Below, in pieces: positions 49,179 through 60,208 of a stretch of DNA of 64,000 nt (positions are counted from its first letter, which is position 1; every line of letters begins with the position of its first letter). The stretch is from assembly GCA_030549495.1 (NCBI GenBank), contig JAUIRK010000511.1, positions 261,001 to 325,000 on the forward strand, in the 5' to 3' direction. The notes below the pieces were generated by a model. The model had not been told where the DNA came from, did no database searches, and saw nothing but the letters and a program-made list of their open reading frames with translations. Source of the stretch: Nectonema munidae. Its lineage: Eukaryota > Nematomorpha > Nectonematoida > Nectonematidae. A program made the position numbers and the translations under genes.

Positions 49179-50989
49179 AGATAAACTCGATAAAGTTTGG
49201 TATTAATTTCACAAATTTTCTTTAGAATATTGCTCACATTTTGTTATTTTCAAAATTTAACTCCAAGGGACTCCTTTGATGATTTTTGAAGCTTTAATCG
49301 CCCCCTCCCCTCTCCCTTTCCAAAATCAGATGGATAAAAATTTATTAAAATCACATTCAGAATAATCATAATGTAATGACGAAAAATCTTCAAAATTTAC
49401 TTATTTTGAGTGTTCTGTCAAGATCCCAATAATAAACTTGAATTCCCCCAATTTGTTATTCCAATTATTCATAGACTTGTTCGGCTTGTGAATAAATTTT
49501 CCAAATTACTTTTCAAGGCGAAGTCTTTGAAGTCTAAATCCTTCTTATTAATTTTTGGTTCATTTGATATAATAGTCAAGCCTAATTTGAGCCATAGTTT
49601 ATGAAAGGCAGGAATGCAGCAAAAAATTTGAACAAGAGCTCCAAATTTTTCAAACTTTATTAGATAATTTTTGTAGAGTGACAAAAAGTATTCTGTACAA
49701 TTTTAAACTTAAACAGTGTATTCCTATTGATTACAGAAACTTGGGGACCAAATTAACGTAAAAGAAGACACAAGATAGGATATGTGCCTTAATCACATTT
49801 ACTAATAAATCATTTAAACAACAAAGCTTCTATTACAAAAATCCAAATTAATGGAAGCTGGCATATTCCTTTTATTCAATTCTTTCGTTTTTATATAAAG
49901 GTTGCTTTGAAAAGTTGGTAATATGTTTTTACACTTTACTTAAACTTTTTGTTAACCTTTATCATGCCAATGTTGCCATGTGGGAACACATTTTAGTTGA
50001 TTAATGTGAGACACATTTATTGTAGTTTTTCATAATTTGAAAAACTTGGCTAAAAGATCATATTGTAAATACTTCAAAAAAACTTTTTTATTATTTTTTA
50101 TTTTCATAAATGAAGGATGATTTGAATTCAAAAAAATTAAATATTTATTAAAATAAAAACATCCAATAAATATACGAAATGTTAAAAATAAAAAAAATAA
50201 AACTTATTTTCAAAAATTATTACAAAAAAATTATTTTAAAATAGATGCTTCCATATGGAAACGTCTTCATATTTTGACTGGATTTATAGAGAAAAAAATT
50301 TAAAGCATTTTTTTTTCATTTTTTTATAGCTAAAAAATAAAATGATATAGTTTTTCAAAATGAATCTCATAAAGTAGCATGCAAAAAAGTTAATGAAACT
50401 TGTAAGGTAGGTAAATGATTGTTCATAAGTTATTTGTAAGACTATAACGCTGATTTTGAGATTTAATTATTTCTGTGCATGGGTGTGTCTAATGTCAATA
50501 CTCAACATGTATGTGGTATTTACGTGTTCGTATGTATGTATGTATGTATATACCTATGTCCAGATGTTTTTTGTGTCAGACGTGTATTAATACAAATAAA
50601 TAGGAAAGTTCGTGTCACGAATGTCAAAAAAATGTATATGTAAATGTATAATGTATGCAAGAGTCCGTTAACACTAAAACTAGGCGTAACTCTAATACCA
50701 ACACCAATGCTAATTCTACAATAATCCAAACTGCCACAATGGGCTTCCAAAATTTAGTGTCACCGTAATTATTTAAATGCAGTAAGAATATTCGAAGTAA
50801 ATTATTGTTTGTTTAGTACGGCATCAAAGGATCAATTTTCATAGAGTTTATTTCGCACTTCTTGTTTTATTATCTGCACAAGCTATTTCATCAGAGTGTA
50901 TGCCTTTTAGTAGATGGAATAGCTAATTCATATCAATTTAATGTTTGTAGCAAATTTTCTTCCAAACACGTTAAACTTTCAAATTCTAT
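49179..50989. other. No gene; possible old MITE edge
   Basis: AT-rich DNA. TTAACCTTTATCATGCCAAT at 49,955 looks like an old relative of the piggyBac ends, with no partner found. (GTAT)n run near 50,530-50,550. The frame at 49,410-49,604 is not family-like. Confidence 0.4.
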
Positions 50990-50993
50990 TTAA

Positions 50994-51112
50994 CCCATTA
51001 ATGACCAGAATAATCAGACGATATCTAATGTTAAGCAGAAGATTTGTATTAAAGAGCTTTGATAAACGCAGTCGATTTTATTTTTGTAAAGTCGACTCTG
51101 GGCGTTAACGGG
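50994..51112 (+). mobile_element. piggyBac-type MITE, subfamily B, copy 1
   Basis: TTAA at 50990-50993 and 51113-51116. CCCATTAATGACCAGAATAA with TCAGACGATATCTAA, then GCAGAAGATTTGTATTAAAG, and TGTAAAGTCGACTCTGGGCG. Shares CAGACGATATC with subfamily A but otherwise differs. Ends GTTAACGG instead of the full mirror. Confidence 0.8.
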
Positions 51113-51116
51113 TTAA

Positions 51117-52000
51117 AAGAGACGCATTTTTTAATTGATGATTGCATACCTGCCAATTTCTAGACAGTATCTTACTTTACAAACTGAATATAAAAGATGT
51201 AGACTCCAATACTATTAGGTTAGTCAGTAGAATGATCGTTTGCTTCCTATGTTAGTAATGTACCTGGTTAATTTAAACATTAATATAAATTTTTAATTAA
51301 ATTTCAAGGTCTAATAAAGTGTCTGTGTAGACAGTAATCAATTCACCTAACCAATTCATTTTATGTGAACAACGCCTGCTGACAATTGGAGAGGGGAAAG
51401 ATTGAGAAAAGTATTTTAGATCACAAGATTTTCTTTGTAATAAATCTATCTCTTGCATATGAGCTTTTACAGTGAGTCAAAACCTACTTTTATCAAATAA
51501 TATATAATCGATATTCTGTAGATATACACAAATGACCTATTGATAAGACAAACATAGTACACCAATAACATTTTAATACTTTGAAATCTTTTTTCGTTCT
51601 AAAAATTCGTAATATTTTTTTTTCATGGAAAATAAAGGAAAAATTAAATAAGATCGTATATTCTCTCATTTCTAATTTAAAAAAAAAATGAAAATTCGCC
51701 TTGAAAAAGTAGAAGTCTAAAACGATGATAGAGAAGAGATAGAAAATGTTCAGGCAATATCAGAGCCACAAAAATGTCTACCTTGTAGTACTTAATTTTT
51801 TTATTTATCCGATATTGTTGGCTTAACAGACGACATTTTTGTCGAATTAACTAATCAAAAGAGTTTGAGAAGAGTCAATAAGTTGGGATAGAGTACTTTT
51901 AGTTTTCTAATTAAGTAAGAGATGCTATGAAAATACACAAAGCAATGTCTGTCACAAAGTAATACATTGTAAAGTATGCTTATCTTTGACTTTTGTTGAG
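51117..52000. other. No gene; part of an unnamed dispersed repeat
   Basis: 51,330-51,440 is homologous to 27,440-27,540 (AGTAATCAATT, GCTGACAATT, GATTGAGAAAAG). The rest is AT-rich DNA without signal. Confidence 0.4.
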
Positions 52001-52255
52001 AGTTTGTAAATCATGTCTACATGAAATCTGTGAGCAAGGTTATTATGATCTACTACCGAGAGAGTGACTGAGATCTTGATAAACAAGTTTTTCTTTTCAA
52101 AATTATCATTCTCGGGAGTTTCACTATCTCTCGTTGAATACGGCGCTCTCACGGAGATGATGATTTCTTCCTCCGCCAGCTTTGTTCCTCTTCCGATAGC
52201 TGTGTTGATATCTGTGTACTGTCGCCATCTTAATTGTTTCAATTACTGTTCACTG
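51990..52255 (-). other. Candidate unidentified exon or first exon
   Basis: An island with more G+C than its surroundings and open frames on the minus strand. AAGATGGCGACAG at about 52,230 is a good eukaryotic start context, followed by ATVHRYQHSYRKRNKAGGGR; another frame is open for 96 codons (RGTKLAEEEIIISVRAPYST). Neither matches CaMKII exon 1 or any family I know. It could be a non-coding or alternative 5' exon of CaMKII, or chance. Confidence 0.25.
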
Positions 52256-52844
52256 TTAATTAAGTGGGTGTGCCATTAAAAAACGATCTCATGTATCGTG
52301 TGTCGGATTAACAAATTATAGAGAGAAGAGGAGTGAGCATTTGGTTTGCTGAAGACGTGTGCCAGTGTCAAAATGCGAATGTAAGGAAAACGAGAAGAAT
52401 AACATTGCCAAAATTAGTTACAATCAAAAGCATATCGAATAATGGCATGTCAGATAAAGGAGATACCAATGAAGTGCATTTTATGGGATAGGTGGCGCAT
52501 TGCATGTATAATCCGAAATTACGCATTGATGACTTTTCCATGTCAAAAATTAGTCCAATTTTTTGAAGTCTTTGGTTGGTACGGAGTAAAACAAAAGCTA
52601 AAAATGCAGTTTTTGCATAAAAAAGAAATTATCTATGATGATTTTATAATTATGATTGGGTTGACCGATTAACGACCATAGTAGACTTTTATACTTTACA
52701 AAAATAAAAGTGACCCCTTTAATACAAATGGTCGCATTATTCTAATGGTTCCGGTTGAATAAGAATAAATAATTTTGGCGCATCATCATCATAAAACACT
52801 ATATTTCGCGCAATCTCCATAAATGGTTGCCACACCTGTTATAC

Positions 52845-52930
52845 AGGTCTTCAGAAGACAGAGACATTTTTGACATTGGAACACCAAATACTGGACAGGC
52901 TAACCCAATAATTATGTTGCTTAAAAATTA
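52845..52930. repeat. Unnamed dispersed repeat, second block
   Basis: Homologous to 27,627-27,715 (GTCTTCAGAAGACAGAGACA with TTTTTGACATT, GGAACACCAAATACTGG). At 27.5 kb the two blocks lie about 110 bp apart; here they lie 1.4 kb apart. Confidence 0.5.
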
Positions 52931-52959
52931 TTCAAACCTTCACTTGGTTTGAGTATAGG

Positions 52960-53550
52960 TAGTGTTGGTAACTCATTGAAACACAGAATAAAACTGGCTT
53001 CGAAGAAATTTAAATTTTTAAGTATTGTTCTATGTGATAGTATCTTTAAGCATAAAGAGTTATCTTTATGAAAGTTACATTATATCTAGTTTAGTATACA
53101 GTACTCACAGTTGGGCGTTAAATGAAGTGGAGAAAGATAGGCTAAACACAACTGAGATGAGAATGTTAAGAATTATTTGTAAATCTAATTGGAAAGACGA
53201 ATTAATCAATGAAAAAATAAGTTTATGGAACCAATAAAGTAATAGAGATGCAAAGATTAGGGTGGTTTGGGCATGTAAAGAGAAGACCAGCTGTAGAGTT
53301 ATTAATATAGCGTACAAAAAGCAAACTATAGGTAAATCTAAGGGTAGACCAAATTTAACATGGAAAGAAGTAGTTCTTAAGGATATGAAAAAAAGAAATT
53401 TAAAAATAGGGGATGAACAAAATATGAAATTTTGGAAATGTAAAAGTAGGTAGTCTTTTTATGTTTTCATAGTTGCAACACCGGCTAGACCCTAGACTGC
53501 TAGGAAAGTAACCGTAAAAGCGAGTTATATTATTATTACTTGGTTAGAGT
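52960..53550 (+). pseudogene. LINE reverse-transcriptase C-terminal remnant
   Basis: Reads LYESYIISSLVYSTHSWALN, then EVEKDRLNTTEMRMLRIICK, SNWKDELINEKI, a shift near 53,240 into VIEMQRLGWFGHVKRRP-like sequence, and GKSKGRPNLTWKEVVLKDMK with KRNLKIGDEQ. This is the characteristic tail of RTE/CR1-type reverse transcriptases (RMLRKI...RWFGHVRR...GRPKKRW). The N-terminal part and endonuclease are missing. A (TTA)n stretch near 53,527 may be the tail. Confidence 0.8.
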
Positions 53551-53915
53551 ATATAGCATATCTAGGCGAAAGTATTGGATACTTTTTCTAATCTGAAGGA
53601 TATAAGCATATCAGTTCAAATAGCCTCTAAGTATTATTTACCGCCCAAAAATACAAGACTCACCTTTTCAAAATGGTCACATGCACAATGGCCGTTCAAT
53701 AATGATTTTTTTATATAGTAGAAAATAAAGTTGGACAATATTTCTGGAAAGTTTGGTACCGAAATAATAACTATTTTTTAAAGTACAGTGTTCTCAGGAT
53801 CTCGGAAAAGTCCAGTATACGTAGAGATAACAAAAAAATTGGAAAATAAAATGTGAGCAATATTCTAAAGAAAATTTCTGAAATTAATACCAAACTTTAT
53901 CGAGTTTATCGTTAA

Positions 53916-54038
53916 CCCATTTACGGCCAATGTTCCTATTTTGGAACATAAGTAATTTCATCTTCGTCTGCTTTTTTCAATGACTTTGGATATAAATCGT
54001 CTGCGTTTTTTTAGTTAACTTGCTTGGCCTTAAATGGA
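53916..54038 (+). mobile_element. piggyBac-type MITE, subfamily A, copy 4
   Basis: TTAA at 53912-53915 and 54039-54042. CCCATTTACGGCCAATGTTC ... GGCCTTAAATGGA. About 10 bp of the GATATCGTCTGC core are replaced by GTTAACT near 54,014. Confidence 0.88.
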
Positions 54039-54042
54039 TTAA

Positions 54043-54740
54043 AGTGATCAGTATTCATATTCAAGAGAAAGGTAGCAGCTAGAAGCTAGCTTTCTAATTG
54101 CTTCTTGAACAAGCATATAATTAAAAATTGTGAAAATACCAAATTATGTTCACCTCGCATTATAAATCAATATCGATTGAAATCTATAACAATCATCTTG
54201 AAATGAATAAAACATTATGGGAAAAAATTATCACAAAAAAGTGAGACATGGAGAATGAGAGAAGAAAACTCTGATCAGTTAAATAATATAAACTCAATTT
54301 GAAGAGAGCAACGCTAAAAAGAAGTTAGCACATCAGCAAAACTTAAATAGAGTCTGCGTCAGCCAAGGAAAAAAGCATAAGTGTGGTGAGTGTGTGAATA
54401 TTATTAGTGATTTGATTGTAATGATTGACTCTCATAATAAGAAGATAGAATGAGGCTAATCTGTGATGATCATGAATATGATTATTATTATTAGTAGTAG
54501 TAGTATATTCAGTATTCACTATGAATAGAGCTATGTGTGTGTGTGCAGCGTATAAGCAAGCAACGATTCACCGAAAGACAATTTTATGCCAATTTTTTTG
54601 CCGCAAATAAGATATATGACATTCAAATTTTATTAATCAATAGTTAACTATAGTAACTTATCGAAAATATTTTTAATTTTTGACCGATAAATCTGAATTT
54701 CAATTGGTGATTTATTTTAGCTAAAAATTCGGAGTGTATT
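54043..54740. other. No gene seen
   Basis: AT-rich DNA with short (TTA/TAG)n runs at 54,482-54,505. Confidence 0.4.
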
Positions 54741-56470
54741 ATAAATGGGTATCTTTTTTTGAGGGTTGAATTGAACAGTCAAACGGAAAATTTCCAATTA
54801 CGAATCAGAGTTCTAGGACTTACAAAAATTCGACCGGGACTCCAAATTCTACAGGGAATTAAAAACATAATAAATCTAGCACCAACAGTTCACTTCCTAC
54901 TTCGACCAAAAAAGATCCATCCCATAGAATCGAAAAACGGATTTCTGATTGTGAAATCGTTTATCAAACTTTACTTATATCAAGTTTTAGATTTTTGGCA
55001 GCCATTTTCTTAAAAACTATACAAGCTATAAAAAAACGGTTTCCACAGTTGGAGTCAGAGTCAAAAACTTGTACAGGGTCCAAACGCGAAATTTAGTTAG
55101 GTAGGAATAATCAGCACCATTGAGCTTGATCATGTAAATTAACATCCTCAGTTTCGCTGAGATTTTGACTGCAACCAACAGAATTATACTTTACAGCTCT
55201 AAATAAGCTTAAAAAAAAATTATATTTGGAATGCACTTGAAGTCGGAAGTCCGAAAATAATATTTTTTCAAAATCCGTAATGAAATTTTTTACACTTTTG
55301 GAGCCAATTTTCTCAAAAACTATAATAGACAACTACTATATTAATTACAGCATAAACTATAATTTGAAAATTATAAAGTTACAAGCAAAATGTTTATTTT
55401 AAAAACAAAACAAATTTTCGACTCGAAGAGTCTTTCTCAAGTGCGTGTAAATGTATAAAATCTTCCTTGTAACTTTATAATTTTCAATTTATTATTTTAT
55501 TCCAAGCATGACCCTTCAGCACTTTTCCTATATAAACTATAATAGATATGGAATATACGGATTGCATATTCTGTAATCGTTTATTAACCCATTAAGTACC
55601 ATAGAAATCAGACGATATCTAAAAAACGCAGACGATTTATATTCAAAGTCATTGAAAAAAGTAGACGAAGATGAAATTACTTATGTTCCCAAATGGGAGC
55701 ATTGGGACTTAATGGGTTAAGATCTACTTAAATCACCGAGTTTCAAGAAGTTGGTGAAAAAATTTTTTTATGGAAATAATTCTTCTGTCCCATCTTTCAA
55801 CTCCAATCTTTCTGAAACGTAAACATAGTTATTTAAAACTGTATTCTACATGATATTCACTTATTATTTTGTGCAATTCTCAAAATTTTCATTTTTTGAC
55901 CGTTTTTCAAAAAAAAATATCACAAAAAATAAACAAGATATATGGAAAAACGAGTTTCACCTTTGGAATCAGAGTCCAGACTCGAAATTTAATTAGCTGG
56001 GCAAGAAATATTAAATCTTCAAAAAAATCCTTAAAAGTGCTAATTGCTTTAAATATCATAGTTGAGATTATCTGGTGATGGAGAACAAAAGCATCAAAAT
56101 ATATGGGACTTTGATGGTATATAACAGTGATATATTTTCTAGTTCCAAATTCACTAAAAAAATATCATTTTCGTAATGTTCCTTCGAAAGTCCAAAAATA
56201 TTTTTTTTTCCAAAATCTGTAATGATAAGTTTTTTACCCCTTTGGAGCTGATATGCACAAAAATTATAATATATATATATTGAAAAACGGATTCCAGATT
56301 CTGAAAACGTTTATCAGATCCTATTAAAATTCTCAAAAAATTCTGAAAAAAATAAGAAAGCTAAAGATAATAGGCACCATCTTGTAGAGAATTTTATGGT
56401 GATGAAAAAAATAGTTACTGAATCTCTAAAACTTTGGTTTTAAAGCGCTTGAAAGATGAAAAAGTAAAAA
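54741..56470. repeat. Degenerate long direct repeats
   Basis: Two blocks recur about 0.91-0.94 kb apart: AAAACGGTTTCCACAGTTGG with AGTCAGAGTC (55,031) against AAAACGAGTTTCACCTTTGG with AATCAGAGTCC (55,943), and AGTCCGAAAATAATATTTTT (55,246) against AGTCCAAAAATATTTTTTTT (56,188). A third block AAAAACGGATTTCTGATTG (54,935) recurs at 56,282. The MITE at 55,588 interrupts the array. Nature unknown. Confidence 0.6.
55588..55716 (-). mobile_element. piggyBac-type MITE, subfamily A1, inverted
   Basis: TTAA at 55584-55587 and 55717-55720. CCCATTAAGTACCATAGAAA ... GCATTGGGACTTAATGGG. Inverse orientation of the copy at 48,025 with the same diagnostic ends. Confidence 0.9.
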
Positions 56471-57383
56471 CACTTAAATCCCGGGGCAAAAATGGTTATC
56501 AAACTGCAACTAGACGAAACTTTAGAGGCAGATAGCGCTGACTGTCGGGGTTCTAATGATAGGTAATCTATGTCCTCAGCCCCAGCCGTTCTAAAAACCT
56601 TCAAAATAGCGATGGACAGGGCCAGATGGAGGAGACTCATAACAAACAACGACCTCGTATAGAAACGAGCTAATAAAAAAGAAGTTCCAGGCGTTCTAAA
56701 GAAATTAAAAATTTTCACCGTTTGACCAGTGAGATCAGGATTCAAAATGTGTACTTGCGAAAGAATAAGAAGGCGATTTAATCATAAGTTATAAGAAAAG
56801 ATGAAAGTCGTGGAGAATCAAAAACGAATTTTAGTCGAAAATATTTCAGCAAGACCAAAAAACACGTAAATTTGACATGAAACCCTACAATGTTTGTTTA
56901 GTAAATGAAATTTCAAAATATAAGACCAATATATTTTAGTAAATTTCAAATATCGAATGTTCAGTAACATAAAAACGAAAAAAATAACTAAAAATTTCAT
57001 TTCAAAGGAGTCTTGAAAAGAAATCAATATCGGGTAAAAATATAGGTCAGATATACCATATATAAAGATGATGATGATGATGACGATAATAATGATGATG
57101 AATAGTATAAATTTCATATCTTCAGAAATTCCCAAATTACAGGAATATCATTATTAAAATCATTTCAAATTTAGGATAGGTGCGCGTCTTGAAAAGTGTA
57201 ATCTTTACCTAGAATCATCACATTTATAGAATTAAATTAAAAAATATTATCGATTTATTGCGCAAAAATTATTGAAAAGAAGATGAGTATAAAATAGAAA
57301 TCGTAATATTATTATAAATAATTTATTATTAACCGTAATAAAAATGAAGTAATGAGGATCACAAGAGCAAACACCATCAATAA
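56471..57383. other. No gene seen
   Basis: AT-rich DNA. A (GAT)n run at 57,066-57,105 on the plus strand without a flanking duplication. Frames at 56,440-56,745 and 56,818-57,135 have no family pattern. Confidence 0.4.
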
Positions 57384-57386
57384 TAA

Positions 57387-57509
57387 CCCGTTAACGACAA
57401 GAATAATCAGACGATATCTAAAGCAGAAGATTTGTATAAAAAGCATTGATAAACGCAGAGATTCACATTTTTGTAAAGTCGACATATGTCGACTGTAGTC
57501 GATAACCGG
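57387..57509 (+). mobile_element. piggyBac-type MITE, subfamily B, copy 2
   Basis: CCCGTTAACGACAAGAATAA with TCAGACGATATCTAAAGCAG ... GTCGATAACCGG. Right TTAA at 57510-57513; the left flank is ATAA, a worn target. Same body as 50,994-51,112, with AGTCGACATATGTCGACT inside as a perfect palindrome. Confidence 0.82.
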
Positions 57510-57676
57510 TTAAGATAAAAAAAAGATTTTCGACGCCTTCGATAAAATTATAAAGAAATATGCTAACACTATTAAAATAAAAGTATTAATAGAAATTATT
57601 TCAACGGATTTTAAATGATTTAAAAAAAGAACATATTTATTATAAAGTAGTCTTTAACTATGATTGACACGTTTAA

Positions 57677-57806
57677 CCCTTTCGTGAACAGAAAAATCAG
57701 ACGATATTTATTAAAAAGCAGAAGATTCATAAACAAAACTATTTTAAAAAGCAGACGAAGATAAAATTGTTTATGCATCATATATGATACACTGGTCACG
57801 AAAGGG
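57677..57806 (+). mobile_element. piggyBac-type MITE, subfamily C
   Basis: CCCTTTCGTGAACAG ... CTGGTCACGAAAGGG, the best-matching inverted ends of all the copies. Left TTAA at 57673-57676, right TTCA. Core has ATCAGACGATATTTATTAAA and AAAAGCAGACGAAGATAAAA, linking it to subfamilies A and B. Confidence 0.88.
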
Positions 57807-58013
57807 TTCATCAGATTTGAGGAGTCGGAGACAAAAAATACGACTCCAACTCCAACTACAAAAACTTCAAAATTTTAGGCCAACGCTTACTCTCAAATTA
57901 ACAAAAAGGGACCACTCAATATGCTTAAAAAAATAAATAAAATTTTTTTAAAATACTTAAAAAATATTTTTAATATTTAAAATCTCACACTCCGAATTCC
58001 ATATAAAATTTTC

Positions 58014-58175
58014 ATGCGTGAGTAAGGTTGGTTAGATACTGGGTTTCGAAAACTCAAAGTCTTGGGTTCGATCCCGTATCAAGTCTACTTTCCTCATAGT
58101 TCGACACATCGGCGCAAGTGTGCCTTCTCGATGAAAACACCCTATGGGATCTTTATCTTTTCGTTTCAGGCTATG
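58014..58175 (+). repeat. tRNA-derived SINE copy 4
   Basis: GCGTGAGTAAGGTTGGTTAG with ATACTGGG, AAGTCTTGGGTTCGATCCC (full B box), CTTTCCTCATAGTTCGACAC, GTGTGCCTTCTCGATGAAAA with CACCC. This copy has the best-preserved polymerase III B box. Confidence 0.82.
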
Positions 58176-58319
58176 GCTATGGGCAGCCCAGTATTTAAGT
58201 CTAAAAGGTTCATTTTTATATCTTTTTTATATCATTAAAAGACTTGTTTGGCTTGTGAGTAAACTCTCCATATTACTTTACTTGTTTTATGGTTGAGTTT
58301 CGGAGACAAATTGTTTTAA

Positions 58320-58418
58320 CCGATTTTAGTCCATGCAAATCAGATGATGTTGATAAATCTCTATTGAATTTGTATTGGAAATTCGAGTTCGTCTACAGGA
58401 AAAATAACCCAAAATGGT
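58320..58418. mobile_element. Possible degenerate piggyBac-type MITE
   Basis: TTAACCGATTTTAGTCCATG ... CCAAAATGGTTTAA, with ATCAGATGATGTTGATAAA and TTCGTCTAC inside. TTAA at both edges and a worn CAGACGAT core; clearly older than the other copies. Confidence 0.5.
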
Positions 58419-58574
58419 TTAAAATAAATTTTAAAAATTATAAAAAAAAGAGTTTGCACCACCGGTAATAATTTTAAAGATATCAGCGTGCGCTCCTGGT
58501 GGCCACATACATCTTCCATTTTAACATTGTCCTTTTATGTCTCCTTTCTAACTCAATAAACGACCAGACAAAAC

Positions 58575-58820
58575 ATTCAGGGTTTCTCAACTTGGGTCCA
58601 TATAATAATTCAGGGGGTCCACAGGCGAAATATTATAAATTCGAGGTCCATAATGATATTTCGGTGGTCCATGAAAAAAACCAGCTCATAACGGTTTTTA
58701 TTATAAAAAGTTCCTAATAGACTTGAAATCATAAAAAGAGAACAGCATCAACCACAGGGATCTCATTAAATATCTTTCTTTTTTATTATAAAAATTGTTG
58801 CATTAGATTTCCCAGTTAAT
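58575..58820 (-). mobile_element. Truncated relative of the 10.7-kb hAT element
   Basis: Starts with CAGGGTTTCTCAACTTGGGT, the reverse complement of the right end of the 10,679-12,901 element, and follows it through GGTCCACAGGCGAAATATTA, CCGTTATGAGC (reverse) to the AACAATTTTTATAATAAA region. The opposite terminus is missing. Confidence 0.8.
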
Positions 58821-58824
58821 CATG

Positions 58825-60069
58825 GCATTAAAAAAGGAAAATAGTTCAGTTTGACCTAATGTATATTTTATCCTTTGTCTTTTAGAATTAGGCCTATATA
58901 TACCGCTTCAGGTCGGAATGGGCAAGGTTCAGGAAAAGCCTACTGAATCTTCTTAATCCATTGATATCACCCAAATCCCTTATAAATCATTATCATTTAT
59001 AATGTCTTTGAGACGCATAGCAATAGCAGGGATACTGCTTCTTTTTTTTCAAATTTGGCATATAATGTAATTCAAAAAATAGGAAAGAGGTTTTGTAAAA
59101 CAATTCATAAAATAGAGGATCAACTTAAGAATTGTCACCACAAAATACAATAAGGTGAGGATTTTTAAAGTAAAAGAATTTGGGGAGAAAATTTAATTAT
59201 AAAAAATAATTTGAAAAATGCATTTGATTTTAATTTAAATTGGCTTTATATTTAGATTTTATAAATTTAATTTATAATTGTACTGTCATCTGTTGATCGT
59301 CTGCATTATTAGGCTTGCAAACTGAAATCAAATTTTTGAAATATTTTATATTTTATTATATATTTTGAGTGACAATCATTTAGGTAGGAATTAGTGGTGT
59401 CAAAATCCTTAGAATAATACAAAATAAGTTTTTGTCATATGCATTTAATTGTTGGAGCCATAATCACATTAAAAAAGAAAGCAAACTGCCACTAAATTTT
59501 GTAATAATATTTCAAGAAATAACAATTTTTTATAAAGTTTATTTTAACAATTTAAAGCAAAAAATCAATCAAATAAAAATGTTATATTATTTTTATGGTA
59601 GATACCACAAAAGTTCCTCGATTTCAATTAATAAACTTAAATTTTTAAATAATTATAAACAAAAATCAAGAGGATATTTAAAGTATTGAGATATAGTTAT
59701 AAAAAGTTCATATAACCCCATTTTTATTGATATTGAATAATGATTAAAAATTTGGAAATCGACAAAGGTTGGAAGTTAATCTCGCTAACATAATTTTATA
59801 AAAATTAAATCATTCAAAATTTTAATCTTTCTTACTTTCCAATTTCCTCCTTTAGGATATATTTTTCAAGAAAACTATTATATTCAGACATAATTTAAAT
59901 AGCTGTAACTTAAAATGAGATAAAACAAATTATAAAAAAATAATTTTTAAAAATTTTATTAAATAAATTGTATAATAAAAGAATTTTAGTTGAGTATTCT
60001 AGAGTATGTAGCAAACGATAAGCTTTCTAATGATATATATATCATGAAAAAGAAATATTGAAAAACAGT
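58825..60069. other. No gene seen
   Basis: AT-rich DNA without recognisable elements. Confidence 0.4.
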
Positions 60070-60073
60070 TTAA

Positions 60074-60204
60074 CCCATTTAAGACCAAGCAAAGCAGACG
60101 ATATCTAAAAAAAACGCAGACGATTTATATTCAAAGTCATTGAAAAAAGCAGACGAAGATGAAATTACTTATGTTCCAAAATAGGAACATTGGTCGTAAA
60201 TGGG
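60074..60204 (-). mobile_element. piggyBac-type MITE, subfamily A, copy 5 (inverted)
   Basis: TTAA at 60070-60073 and 60205-60208. CCCATTTAAGACCAAGC ... GGAACATTGGTCGTAAATGG with G. Nearly identical to 49,046-49,174. Confidence 0.9.
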
Positions 60205-60208
60205 TTAA

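Noticed and set aside
52442-52672. 76-codon plus-strand frame beginning MACQIKEIPM
   Set aside because: No recognisable domain, AT-rich codon use equal to the surroundings, no splice or promoter context.
57066-57105. Second tail-only LINE footprint at the (GAT)n run
   Set aside because: No direct repeat could be found on both sides, so an ordinary microsatellite is the simpler reading.
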